64,000 nt of DNA from Roseinatronobacter domitianus (lineage in GTDB: Bacteria > Pseudomonadota > Alphaproteobacteria > Rhodobacterales > Rhodobacteraceae): assembly GCF_023336755.1 (NCBI RefSeq), contig NZ_JALZWP010000007.1, positions 62,001 to 126,000 of the forward strand. The letters are read 5' to 3'. Below, one piece after another: positions 27,334 to 34,754 of the stretch. The position numbers were made by a program, and so were the translations under genes. Under the pieces are notes generated by a model that made no database searches, was not told the origin of the DNA, and worked only from the letters and a program-made list of their open reading frames with translations. The number at the start of each line of letters is the position of its first letter. The stretch's first letter is position 1.

Positions 27334-29199
27334 ATGACCAAACGCCATTTCCTTGGCACGGTCGCAGCCCTTGGCCTGATGGCCGGGGGTGCTGCGGCGC
27401 AAGATATCATCAACCTCGAAGAAGTGACCTTCTCGGCCAACCTGACCGAAACCGAGCTTCCGCGCTCTGGTGCGTCGGTCACGGTGCTGACGGCGGCGGA
27501 CATCGCGGAAAGCGGCGCGACCTCGCTTGTCGACTTGCTGCGCCGGCTGCCCGGTATCAGTATTACCCAAGATGGCGGGATGGGCGGGTCCGGCAGCCTG
27601 CGACTGCGCGGTGCCGAAGCGCGCTACACCGCTATTTATATCGATGGCATTCGTATTGACGACCCGTCTGGGGTGCAGACCCAAACCGATATAGGTCAGC
27701 TCGGTCTGGCCAATCTGGGCCGCATAGAGATTTTGCGGGGCTCGCAATCTGCGCTTTATGGTGGGTCGGCTGTTGGCGGTGTGATCAACATCACATCGTT
27801 GCGCGCCGAAGAGGATGGGCTGACCCAAACGTTGCAAGCGGAAGGTGGCAGCCATGCGACTGCGCTTTTGTCCTATGGGCTGGCTTACCGTCAGGATCGG
27901 CTGGAACTGTCGCTAGGGCTGTCACATGTGCGTACCAACGGCGAAACCGCATTCGAAGGTGTGTCCGGTGGCATTGTCTATGCGCCCAATGCTGAATCCG
28001 ACGGGTATAACCGCAGCAAGGTCAATTTGGCCGTCCGCTATCAGGCGACCGACATGCTGGCGCTGGGGCTGGCCGGGTTCTATCAGCGGTCCAACAGCGA
28101 GTATGATGCCAATGACGCTTTCGGATTTACATCGCTTGACCCGAATTCCGATGCCGAGGCACGCTGGCGTCAATTGGGCCTACGCGCTTTCGCGCAGCTT
28201 GATTCAGCCTTCGGCACGCAGGAATTCGGGGTTAGCCGCTACAATGTTGAACGGCGTTATATCGTCGGCGGAGCGTTTGCCTCTGACAACACCTATATCG
28301 GCGAACGCACACGGATGGACTGGAAGGGCATCTCTGACCTGTCGCCGGGCTATACGCTGGTCTACGGAGCCGATTGGGAACGCGAGGATTATAACCAGAC
28401 CGGAACGTTTGGCGGGTTCCGATCCGACACCAGTATTGCCGGAGCCTATGCACAGCTTTTGGGGCGACCGGCAGACCTGCTCGATGTGACTGCGGCGGTG
28501 CGGTACGATGATCATTCGCGCTTTGGTGGGTTTCTGACTGGTCGCCTCAGCTTTGCCTATCAGGTAACAGATTCGCTGACCTTGCGCGGGCAGGTTGCGC
28601 GTGGTTTCCGCGCCCCGTCCAACTTCGAACTGTTCAGTGCGTTTGGCGATCCGACGATGGACGCCGAAACCTCGGTTTCGGTCGAAGCTGGTGCTGATTA
28701 CCGACTGGCCAATGGTGGGACAGTTTCAGCAACGCTGTTTCAGGTGCGAATCGATGGCAAGATCGACTACGATACCGTGACGGCGCGCTATGCGCAGATC
28801 GAAGCATCACGCAGCCGTGGTGTGGAACTGTTTGCCGATATTCCGATAACAGATCGTGCCAGCGTGACCTTGGCCTATACCTACACAGACGCTAACATAA
28901 CCGAAGGCCCATCGGCAGGGTCGCGTGTTGAGCGCGTGCCGCGCCACAATATGACACTTGGGGCCGACTTGCAGATCCTGGATCGGCTAAGCGGGTCTGC
29001 CAGCTTGACGCATGTCGCGGATCGCACGGGCGGGCTGGCTGACTACACGACCGTTGATCTTGGCTTTCGTTATGGCCTTACAGATACGGCAGATTTAACC
29101 CTTCGAGCGACCAATTTGTTCGACCAGGACCGCCAGCAAGTGCGCGGCTATAAAACGCCCGGAAGGGCGTTCTACCTTGGCCTGTCGTCGCGCTTCTAA
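27334..29199 (+). CDS. btuB: TonB-dependent vitamin B12 receptor
   Basis: A 621-residue outer-membrane receptor. A signal peptide (about 1-22, cleaved after GGAAA) is followed by a TonB-box-like EEVTFSA, a plug domain (about 40-160, with VDLLRRLPGISI, LRLRGAEARYTAIYIDG, IEILRGSQSALYGG and GGVINI) and a beta-barrel ending in a terminal Phe (YLGLSSRF). The B12 specificity rests on the riboswitch and the following btuFCD and cbiZ genes; length and plug motifs fit BtuB. The ATG follows AGGTG. Confidence 0.95.
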   Translation: MTKRHFLGTVAALGLMAGGAAAQDIINLEEVTFSANLTETELPRSGASVTVLTAADIAESGATSLVDLLRRLPGISITQDGGMGGSGSLRLRGAEARYTAIYIDGIRIDDPSGVQTQTDIGQLGLANLGRIEILRGSQSALYGGSAVGGVINITSLRAEEDGLTQTLQAEGGSHATALLSYGLAYRQDRLELSLGLSHVRTNGETAFEGVSGGIVYAPNAESDGYNRSKVNLAVRYQATDMLALGLAGFYQRSNSEYDANDAFGFTSLDPNSDAEARWRQLGLRAFAQLDSAFGTQEFGVSRYNVERRYIVGGAFASDNTYIGERTRMDWKGISDLSPGYTLVYGADWEREDYNQTGTFGGFRSDTSIAGAYAQLLGRPADLLDVTAAVRYDDHSRFGGFLTGRLSFAYQVTDSLTLRGQVARGFRAPSNFELFSAFGDPTMDAETSVSVEAGADYRLANGGTVSATLFQVRIDGKIDYDTVTARYAQIEASRSRGVELFADIPITDRASVTLAYTYTDANITEGPSAGSRVERVPRHNMTLGADLQILDRLSGSASLTHVADRTGGLADYTTVDLGFRYGLTDTADLTLRATNLFDQDRQQVRGYKTPGRAFYLGLSSRF

Positions 29200-29998
29200 G
29201 GCGTTGGGCGCAGTCCTTGCCCTTTGGGCGGGGGCGGCGCTCGGGGGGCCACCTGAAAGGGTGGTCTCTATCAACCTGTGCACCGACCAGTTGGCCATGT
29301 TGCTGGCGAAACCGGGGCAGTTGGTGTCCATCTCGCGCATCTCGCAGGATCCGAACGTGTCGGTCATGCTGGAAGAGGCGCGCAAATACCCCATAAACCA
29401 CGGGCAGGCGGAAGAGGTGTTCCGCCTGAATCCCGATCTGGTGCTGGCCGGGCAGTTCACGTCTTCCTACACCGTCGGGCTGCTACGGCGGTTGGGGGTA
29501 GAGGTTGCGCAACTGCCCATCGTCACCAGTCTGGACCAGATACCTGGGGCTATTCGTGAGGTGGGTCGCCTTTTGGGGCGCGCGGCACAGGCCGAAACGC
29601 TGGCCACAGAGTTCAGCGCCGATCTGGCCGCGTTGCGGGCCAACCCGTCCAACCGTCCCCGCGCGGCGCTGCACTATGCCAACAACTACACCTCTGGCGA
29701 TAAATCGCTCGCCAATGACATTCTGACGGCGGCGGGCTTTGCCAATGTTGCGTTGGAAGCCGGGCTATCCGGCGGCGGCACCCTGCCGATGGAGCGGTTG
29801 CTGATGCTCATGCCCGACCTTATCATTTCGGGCCAGCACTACCCCGGCGCGTCACGCTCGGAGGCGGTGCTGACACATCCTGCCATGAACGCGCTGCGCG
29901 ACAGGCACGCGGGCAGCGCGCTGTCCGATGCCGAATGGGTTTGCGGCACGCCTGCCGTTCTGCGCGCCATCTCGCGCCTGCAAGAGGCGTATGAATGA
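29177..29998 (+). CDS. btuF: periplasmic B12-binding protein (BtuF-like)
   Basis: A 273-residue class III substrate-binding protein. It has a signal peptide (about 1-23, ending ALGG), RVVSINLCTDQLAMLLA at the start of the first lobe, and typical periplasmic-binding lobes joined by a long helix. The start is TTG at 29177, nine bases after GGAAGGG, inside the end of btuB (23-bp overlap); the next Met would remove the signal peptide. It precedes the permease with an ATGA overlap. Corrinoid binding follows from the riboswitch and neighbours; by sequence alone a haem or siderophore ligand could not be excluded. Confidence 0.9.
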   Translation: MACRRASKALGAVLALWAGAALGGPPERVVSINLCTDQLAMLLAKPGQLVSISRISQDPNVSVMLEEARKYPINHGQAEEVFRLNPDLVLAGQFTSSYTVGLLRRLGVEVAQLPIVTSLDQIPGAIREVGRLLGRAAQAETLATEFSADLAALRANPSNRPRAALHYANNYTSGDKSLANDILTAAGFANVALEAGLSGGGTLPMERLLMLMPDLIISGQHYPGASRSEAVLTHPAMNALRDRHAGSALSDAEWVCGTPAVLRAISRLQEAYE

Positions 29999-30981
29999 CC
30001 CGTGTGCTCGCCCTCGTTCTGGTGCTGCTGATCGTGGCGCTGTTTGCGCTGTCGCTGCTGATCGGCCCGGCGGGGTTGTCGCCTGCGAGGTCTTTGGCCG
30101 CGCTGCTGCGCGGCGAGGGGCTGGCTGAAACCTTGGTCATGCGCGAAATTCGCCTGCCGCGCGCCATATTGGCGGCGATGATCGGGGCCGGGCTGGGCTT
30201 GGCGGGTGCTGCGATGCAGGGCTATCTGCGCAATCCGCTGGCGGAACCGGGCTTGCTGGGTGTGTCCGGCTCTGCCGCCTTGGGAGCCGTGATCGCGCTG
30301 CAAACCGGCTTTGCCGCGCAATTCGCGTTGGGCTTGCCCTTGGCCGCGCTCTTGGGCGCGGTGCTGGCGGTCGGGTTGATCCTTGCGCTTGCCGGACCGC
30401 GCGGCGGGTCACTGACGCTGATCTTGGCCGGGATCGCGGTGTCTGCCCTTGCGGGCGCGTTGACGGCGCTGGTGCTGAACCTGTCGCCAAACCCGTTCGC
30501 CGCGTCCGAAATCATGTTCTGGATGATGGGGTCGCTTGCCGACCGCTCTATGACGCATGTCTGGCTGGCAGCACCCTTCATTGCCATCGGCGCGGTGGTG
30601 CTACTGGCCCAAGGCCGTGCCTTCGATGCGCTGACCTTGGGCGAGGACAGCGCCGCCAGCCTTGGCGTGAACCTGTCCCGCCTGCGGCTGGTGCTGGTAC
30701 TGGCCGTGGCCAGTATGGTGGGCGCGGCCACGGCGGTCGCGGGCGCGGTGGGGTTCGTGGGCCTTGTCGTGCCGCATATTCTGCGCCCGTTTGTGGGCGC
30801 GCGCCCGTCCAGCCTGCTCTGGGCCTCGGCGCTGGGGGGTGCGGTGCTGGTGCTGGCGGCAGATATTGCCGTGCGGTTGGTCCTGCCTGACCGTGACCTG
30901 AAACTGGGGGTATTGACCGCGATTGTCGGCGCGCCCTTGTTCTTGCACTTGGTCTTCAAGACACGGGGGCAAGGGCTATGA
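29995..30981 (+). CDS. btuC: B12 ABC transporter permease (BtuC/FecCD type)
   Basis: A 328-residue FecCD-type permease with about ten hydrophobic helices. Family motifs include MREIRLPRAILAAMIGAGLGLAGAAMQGYLRNPLAEPGLLGVSG split over its first third, the coupling-helix region EDSAASLGV, and GFVGLVVPHI near the end. Two copies would form the channel of a BtuC2D2F complex. ATGA overlaps at both ends tie it to btuF and btuD. Confidence 0.94.
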   Translation: MTRVLALVLVLLIVALFALSLLIGPAGLSPARSLAALLRGEGLAETLVMREIRLPRAILAAMIGAGLGLAGAAMQGYLRNPLAEPGLLGVSGSAALGAVIALQTGFAAQFALGLPLAALLGAVLAVGLILALAGPRGGSLTLILAGIAVSALAGALTALVLNLSPNPFAASEIMFWMMGSLADRSMTHVWLAAPFIAIGAVVLLAQGRAFDALTLGEDSAASLGVNLSRLRLVLVLAVASMVGAATAVAGAVGFVGLVVPHILRPFVGARPSSLLWASALGGAVLVLAADIAVRLVLPDRDLKLGVLTAIVGAPLFLHLVFKTRGQGL

Positions 30982-31733
30982 CCGATTTGGTCCTGTCTGA
31001 TTTCGCCGTGGCGCGCGGCCCTTGCGATGTGCTGCGCGACATTAACCTGAGCGTGGGCGCGGGCGAATTCGTGGGCTTGCTCGGCCCCAATGGTGCGGGC
31101 AAGACCACGTTGATGCGCGGCGCCTTGGGGATGATGCCGCATCGTGGGCAATCCTCGCTGTCGGCGCTTTCCGCGCGTGATCGTGCCCGCCGCGTCGCAT
31201 GGCTGCCGCAAGCGCGCGAAATCGGCTGGCCGGTCAGCGTGGCTGATGTCGTGACGCTGGGCCGCCTGCCGCATCTGGCGCGCGGCCAAAAACCAGGAGA
31301 GACCGACCGCGCCGCGATTGATGCGGCGCTTTCCCGCATGGGGCTGGACGGGTTCCGCACCCGCATCGCCACGCAGCTTTCGGGCGGTGAACAGGCCCGC
31401 GTTCTGATCGCCCGCGCGCTGGCGCAGGACACGCCCTTGCTTATGGCCGATGAACCGGCGGCGGGGCTGGACCCCGCGCATCAACTGGGGCTGATGGACA
31501 CACTTGCCGCCGAGGCCGCGCGCGGGCGCAGCGTGATCGCGTCCCTGCACGATCTGGGGCTGGCCGCGCGCTATTGCACACGGCTGGTCGTGTTGTGGCA
31601 AGGCGGCATTGCCGCCGATGGCCCGCCAGCCGAGGTGCTGACGCCCGATCTGTTGGCCCGCGTCTTCCAGATACGCGCCTATGTGCGCCACACGGATGAT
31701 GGCCCCATCTGCCAGCCGCTGGGGGTGGTCTGA
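30978..31733 (+). CDS. btuD: B12 ABC transporter ATPase (BtuD type)
   Basis: A 251-residue ATPase. Walker A is GPNGAGKTT, the Q-loop is near WLPQAREIGWP, the signature is LSGGEQARV, Walker B is LLMADEP, and the H-loop is SLHDLGLAA. It powers the BtuC permease. It starts on the ATGA at the end of btuC, and its stop shares a base with the cbiZ start (TGATG), so the genes are translated as a block. Confidence 0.94.
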   Translation: MTDLVLSDFAVARGPCDVLRDINLSVGAGEFVGLLGPNGAGKTTLMRGALGMMPHRGQSSLSALSARDRARRVAWLPQAREIGWPVSVADVVTLGRLPHLARGQKPGETDRAAIDAALSRMGLDGFRTRIATQLSGGEQARVLIARALAQDTPLLMADEPAAGLDPAHQLGLMDTLAAEAARGRSVIASLHDLGLAARYCTRLVVLWQGGIAADGPPAEVLTPDLLARVFQIRAYVRHTDDGPICQPLGVV

Positions 31734-32401
31734 TGCAGGTCAAGCTCGCCGCACCTTGGTTGGAGTGTGATCTGGGCGCGCCGCACCGGGTGCTGTCATG
31801 GGCGCCGCACCGTCCCGGCTACCAAACTGCGCGCCATATCCTCTGGCGGCAGGTGCGCAATGCCGACCTGCCCGCCGATCTGGATGTGGGGGCATGGCTG
31901 GCGCTAGAAATGGCCGGGCGGGATGCGGTGTGCCTGCTCACCTCGCGTGATATCGCCTTTCACCAGATTGCCCGCGCCACGGTCGAAGGCGTGACTGCGC
32001 AGGCGCTCGCCACGGTCGGCTTGTCGAATGCCGAGGCCGTGGGCGCGCGCGCGGACCGCACCGGGCGCGACTGGGACAAGGTGATGCCAAGCTACGGCAC
32101 CATCAACATCGCGGTGCAACTGTCGCTCCCCCTGTCTGATACTGGCCTGCTAGAGGCACTAAGCATCGCCACACAGGCCCGAACCGCTGCAATTGTCGCC
32201 GCAGGTCACCGCGTGCCGGGCGGTGCAATTGCTACGGGGACCGGGACAGATTGCATTGCGGTGGCCGCCCCGCCCGGCGCAGAACATTACGCCGGGCTGC
32301 ACACGGCCCAAGGCGAAGCCATCGGGCGCGCGGTGTTTGACGCGGTGGCACAGGGTGCCGCAGACTGGCAGGCCACGATTGGCCCGCAAAGCGAGGGATG
32401 A
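31733..32401 (+). CDS. cbiZ: adenosylcobinamide amidohydrolase
   Basis: A 222-residue CbiZ-family protein. CbiZ cuts the aminopropanol or nucleotide loop off adenosylcobinamide and some adenosylpseudocobamides to give adenosylcobyric acid, which can be rebuilt into B12. Family traits are an early PHRVLSWAP, GTINIAVQLSLPLSD and the conserved ATGTGTDCIAVA stretch. There is no signal peptide, so it acts in the cytosol after BtuCDF uptake. Its placement in a transport operon implies salvage of foreign corrinoids. The TGATG and ATGA overlaps are continuous with neighbours. Confidence 0.92.
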   Translation: MQVKLAAPWLECDLGAPHRVLSWAPHRPGYQTARHILWRQVRNADLPADLDVGAWLALEMAGRDAVCLLTSRDIAFHQIARATVEGVTAQALATVGLSNAEAVGARADRTGRDWDKVMPSYGTINIAVQLSLPLSDTGLLEALSIATQARTAAIVAAGHRVPGGAIATGTGTDCIAVAAPPGAEHYAGLHTAQGEAIGRAVFDAVAQGAADWQATIGPQSEG

Positions 32402-33021
32402 TGACAGGGTTTCAGGAGTTTCTGCTCACAGGCGGCCCGGCGCTCTGGGCGATTGCCGCGCTTTCGGTTTTGACCTTGGCGCTGATCCTCTGGAAGCTGT
32501 GGGACATGGCGCGGCTTGGCGCATGGTCGCGCGGCCCGGCCGAAGCGGCGGTGGCATCATGGCAGTCGGGCGCGGGGCAGGGTGCGCTTGTGCCTTTGGC
32601 CGGGCGTTCTGGTCTACGGTCGCGCATGCTGCGCCGGGCAATCGAAGCCAGGCTCGACCCCGCCATGACCGATGCGCAGGCCCGCGAGGACACCGCACGG
32701 ATTGCCAAGGGCGCGCTGATGCAGGCGCGCCGCGGGTTGCGCGCGCTGGAACTGATCGCCACCATCGCGCCTTTGATTGGGTTGCTGGGCACGGTTCTGG
32801 GCATGATCGAAGCGTTTCAGGCTTTGCAAGCGGCAGGCAACCGTGCCGACCCTGCGGCGCTGGCGGGCGGTATCTGGCAGGCACTTTTGACCACGGCGGC
32901 GGGGATGGCGGTGGCGATCCCGGCGTCGATGGCGCTAAGCTGGTATGACAGTATCTGCGAGCGGGTGCAGGCCGATATGGAAGACCTTGCCACGCGCGTT
33001 TTCACGTCCGGGGGGCGCTGA
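32398..33021 (+). CDS. exbB: ExbB-type (MotA/TolQ/ExbB) proton channel protein
   Basis: A 207-residue inner-membrane protein. It has an N-terminal membrane helix (about 15-32), a long cytosolic segment, then two helices containing TIAPLIGLLGTVLGMIEAF and AGMAVAIPASMAL, the ExbB/TolQ signature. It forms the pentameric shell around ExbD and drives TonB with the proton gradient. ATGA overlap with cbiZ and TGATG with exbD show it is part of the B12 operon, and it is separate from TolQ at 57669-58367. Confidence 0.93.
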   Translation: MMTGFQEFLLTGGPALWAIAALSVLTLALILWKLWDMARLGAWSRGPAEAAVASWQSGAGQGALVPLAGRSGLRSRMLRRAIEARLDPAMTDAQAREDTARIAKGALMQARRGLRALELIATIAPLIGLLGTVLGMIEAFQALQAAGNRADPAALAGGIWQALLTTAAGMAVAIPASMALSWYDSICERVQADMEDLATRVFTSGGR

Positions 33022-33404
33022 TGCTGCATTTCGGCCCACCGCGCCCGCGCCGCAAACCCAGCCTGACACCGATGATTGACGTGGTGTTCCTGCTGCTGGT
33101 GTTCTTCATGCTGGCGGCGCGCTTCGGGCAGGATGTGGGCTTGGCGCTGGCCCCTGCCGGGCAGGCCACAGCCAGCTATGCCGGTCCGCCCCGATTGGTG
33201 GAATTCGCGGGCGGCATGGTTTGGTTGAACGGAGTGGAAACCGATCTTCTGGTCCTGCCCGATGCCTTGGCTCCGCTCATGCCGAACCCCGATGCGCTGG
33301 TGATTTTGCGCCCGCGTGATGGGGCAAGTGTGCAGGATGCTGCCCGCCTGACCGATGCTTTGCGCGCGGCGGGGTTGTCTTCGCTTGTGCTGATGGAACC
33401 GTGA
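33021..33404 (+). CDS. exbD: ExbD-type protein, first copy, with membrane Asp
   Basis: A 127-residue ExbD/TolR protein with a short basic cytosolic N terminus, one membrane helix and a periplasmic domain. The membrane helix starts TPMIDVVFLLLVFF, so D20 (codon 33078-33080) is the proton-carrying Asp that is essential in E. coli ExbD. It is followed by a second exbD-like gene with TGATG overlap. Confidence 0.93.
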   Translation: MLHFGPPRPRRKPSLTPMIDVVFLLLVFFMLAARFGQDVGLALAPAGQATASYAGPPRLVEFAGGMVWLNGVETDLLVLPDALAPLMPNPDALVILRPRDGASVQDAARLTDALRAAGLSSLVLMEP

Positions 33405-33781
33405 TGGAGTTCACGCCGCCGACCCGCCCCCGCACGCCCCGCGAAAGCGTGGTGCCCATGATTAACGTGGTGTTCCTGCTTCTGATTTTCTTTTTGATGA
33501 CCGCCCAGATCACCGCGCCCGACCCTGTGGAGGTAACGCCGCCGAGTGTGACCCTGGCGGATGGGGCGTTGCCGGAAGGTGTGACCGAACTGTGGCTCGG
33601 CCCCGATGGAGGGTTGGTGACAGTCGATGGCACGGCGCCTGATCTGACAAATCTTGGCCCAGAGGTGACATTGCGCGCCAATTCTGAGGCTCCTGCCGCC
33701 GCCTTGGCGCGCGCCTTGCGCGAGTTGGGGCAGGGCGGCGTGCGCGCGGTAACGCTTGTCGCGCGGCAAGGGGGCGGCTGA
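33404..33781 (+). CDS. ExbD-type protein, second copy, with Asn in place of the membrane Asp
   Basis: A 125-residue ExbD/TolR-like protein with a short N terminus, one membrane helix and a periplasmic domain. The helix begins VPMINVVFLLLIFFLM: the position of the essential Asp is N21 (AAC at 33464-33466). The paralogue just upstream has Asp there. I chose the ATG at 33404 sharing a base with the upstream stop (a GTG at 33401 is also open). It may pair with the first ExbD as a non-protonatable partner; the Asn is seen, the pairing is inferred. Confidence 0.9.
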   Translation: MEFTPPTRPRTPRESVVPMINVVFLLLIFFLMTAQITAPDPVEVTPPSVTLADGALPEGVTELWLGPDGGLVTVDGTAPDLTNLGPEVTLRANSEAPAAALARALRELGQGGVRAVTLVARQGGG

Positions 33782-34575
33782 TGCGTGCGGCGTTGGAATT
33801 CACAGGCTTTGGTGTGGCGGCGGTGGCAGTGCATTTGGCGGCCTTTGCCGCGATTGCGCCTGACGGCATGGCGGCGGGCGGCGATGGTGGCGAGGGCGCC
33901 GTGACGGTCGCGGCCCCGTTGGGGGCGGCAGATCCGGCAGTGTCGGCCATGGTCCGCAACTGGGACGCGCCGGTGCAGGTCATGGCCCCGCCAGAGATGG
34001 TCGCCCCGCCTGTGCAGGAAGCCGCGCCCGATGCGCTGTCGCAACTGCGCCGCGACACCTTGCCGGAATTGCCCGGACTTGTCGCCCCGCAGGCCGCGCC
34101 GGTTCTGACGGCTGACCAGCCCGATTTGCCCAAACTGTTCGCACAACCCGACACGCCGCCCGAAACCCGCCCGCGCGCGCGCCCTGACCCCAAAGCCAAG
34201 GCCAGCGCCCCGGCCAGCCCGCCCGCGCAACGCGCCAGCGGGCAGGGGGCGGCCGCACAGCGCGGCGAAGGGGCGGCGCAAGTGCAAAGCGGAGGGGGTA
34301 ATTCCGCCAGCGCGCTTGCCGACTGGGGCGGGCGCATTCGCGCTGCTGTGCAACGCGCACAAACGCGGCCCAGAACACGCGCGCGTGGCGTGGTGCAGTT
34401 GCGTCTCTCGGTCACGGCGGGCGGGCAATTGGCGGGGGTGAGCGTCGTCGGCAGTTCCGGCAACGCCGCGCTGGACCAAGCTGTGCTAAATGCGGTGCAG
34501 CGCGCACGCCTGCCCCGCGCGCCAGAGGGCGTGAGCGGGACGCATCGGTTCAATCTGCCGGTGGGCTTTCGGTAA
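33781..34575 (+). CDS. tonB: TonB-family energy transducer
   Basis: A 264-residue protein with one N-terminal membrane helix (about 7-25), a long Pro/Ala/Gln-rich periplasm-spanning middle (about 60-180) and a C-terminal TonB domain (about 195-264, with VQLRLSVTAGG, LDQAVLNAVQRARLP and a terminal FNLPVGF). It links the ExbBD motor to the plug of BtuB. It is the last gene of the riboswitch-led operon, starting on the TGATG of the second exbD. It is distinct from TolA at 56041-57180. Confidence 0.92.
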   Translation: MRAALEFTGFGVAAVAVHLAAFAAIAPDGMAAGGDGGEGAVTVAAPLGAADPAVSAMVRNWDAPVQVMAPPEMVAPPVQEAAPDALSQLRRDTLPELPGLVAPQAAPVLTADQPDLPKLFAQPDTPPETRPRARPDPKAKASAPASPPAQRASGQGAAAQRGEGAAQVQSGGGNSASALADWGGRIRAAVQRAQTRPRTRARGVVQLRLSVTAGGQLAGVSVVGSSGNAALDQAVLNAVQRARLPRAPEGVSGTHRFNLPVGFR

Positions 34576-34607
34576 AATAACCTTGCGCGGAATCAAGGGC
34601 GTAGCCC

Positions 34608-34750
34608 GCCGCGCAATCGGCGGGCCGTCCCGCGGCCTGCCGATTTGGTTGACGTAAGCGCATTGCACACAGGCTCTACGGATCTGGCAGCCATAAAGTG
34701 CCACATATCTAATGACAGATCGGCAGTCCCCGGCCCGCCGATTGCGCGGC
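34608..34750. repeat. nested inverted-repeat element between tonB and ubiB
   Basis: A perfect 20-bp inverted repeat (34608-34627 and 34731-34750; the left arm reads GCCGCGCAATCGGCGGGCCG) encloses a second 8-bp repeat (CTGCCGAT 34637-34644 with ATCGGCAG 34719-34726) and an inner TGGCA/TGCCA pair (34685-34689, 34699-34703). The whole would fold as one long hairpin. It fills the gap between convergent tonB and ubiB, ending 4 bp from the ubiB stop. It lacks a terminator T-run. It could be a MITE/REP-like mobile element acting as a transcription barrier. Confidence 0.8.
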
Positions 34751-34754
34751 TAAG

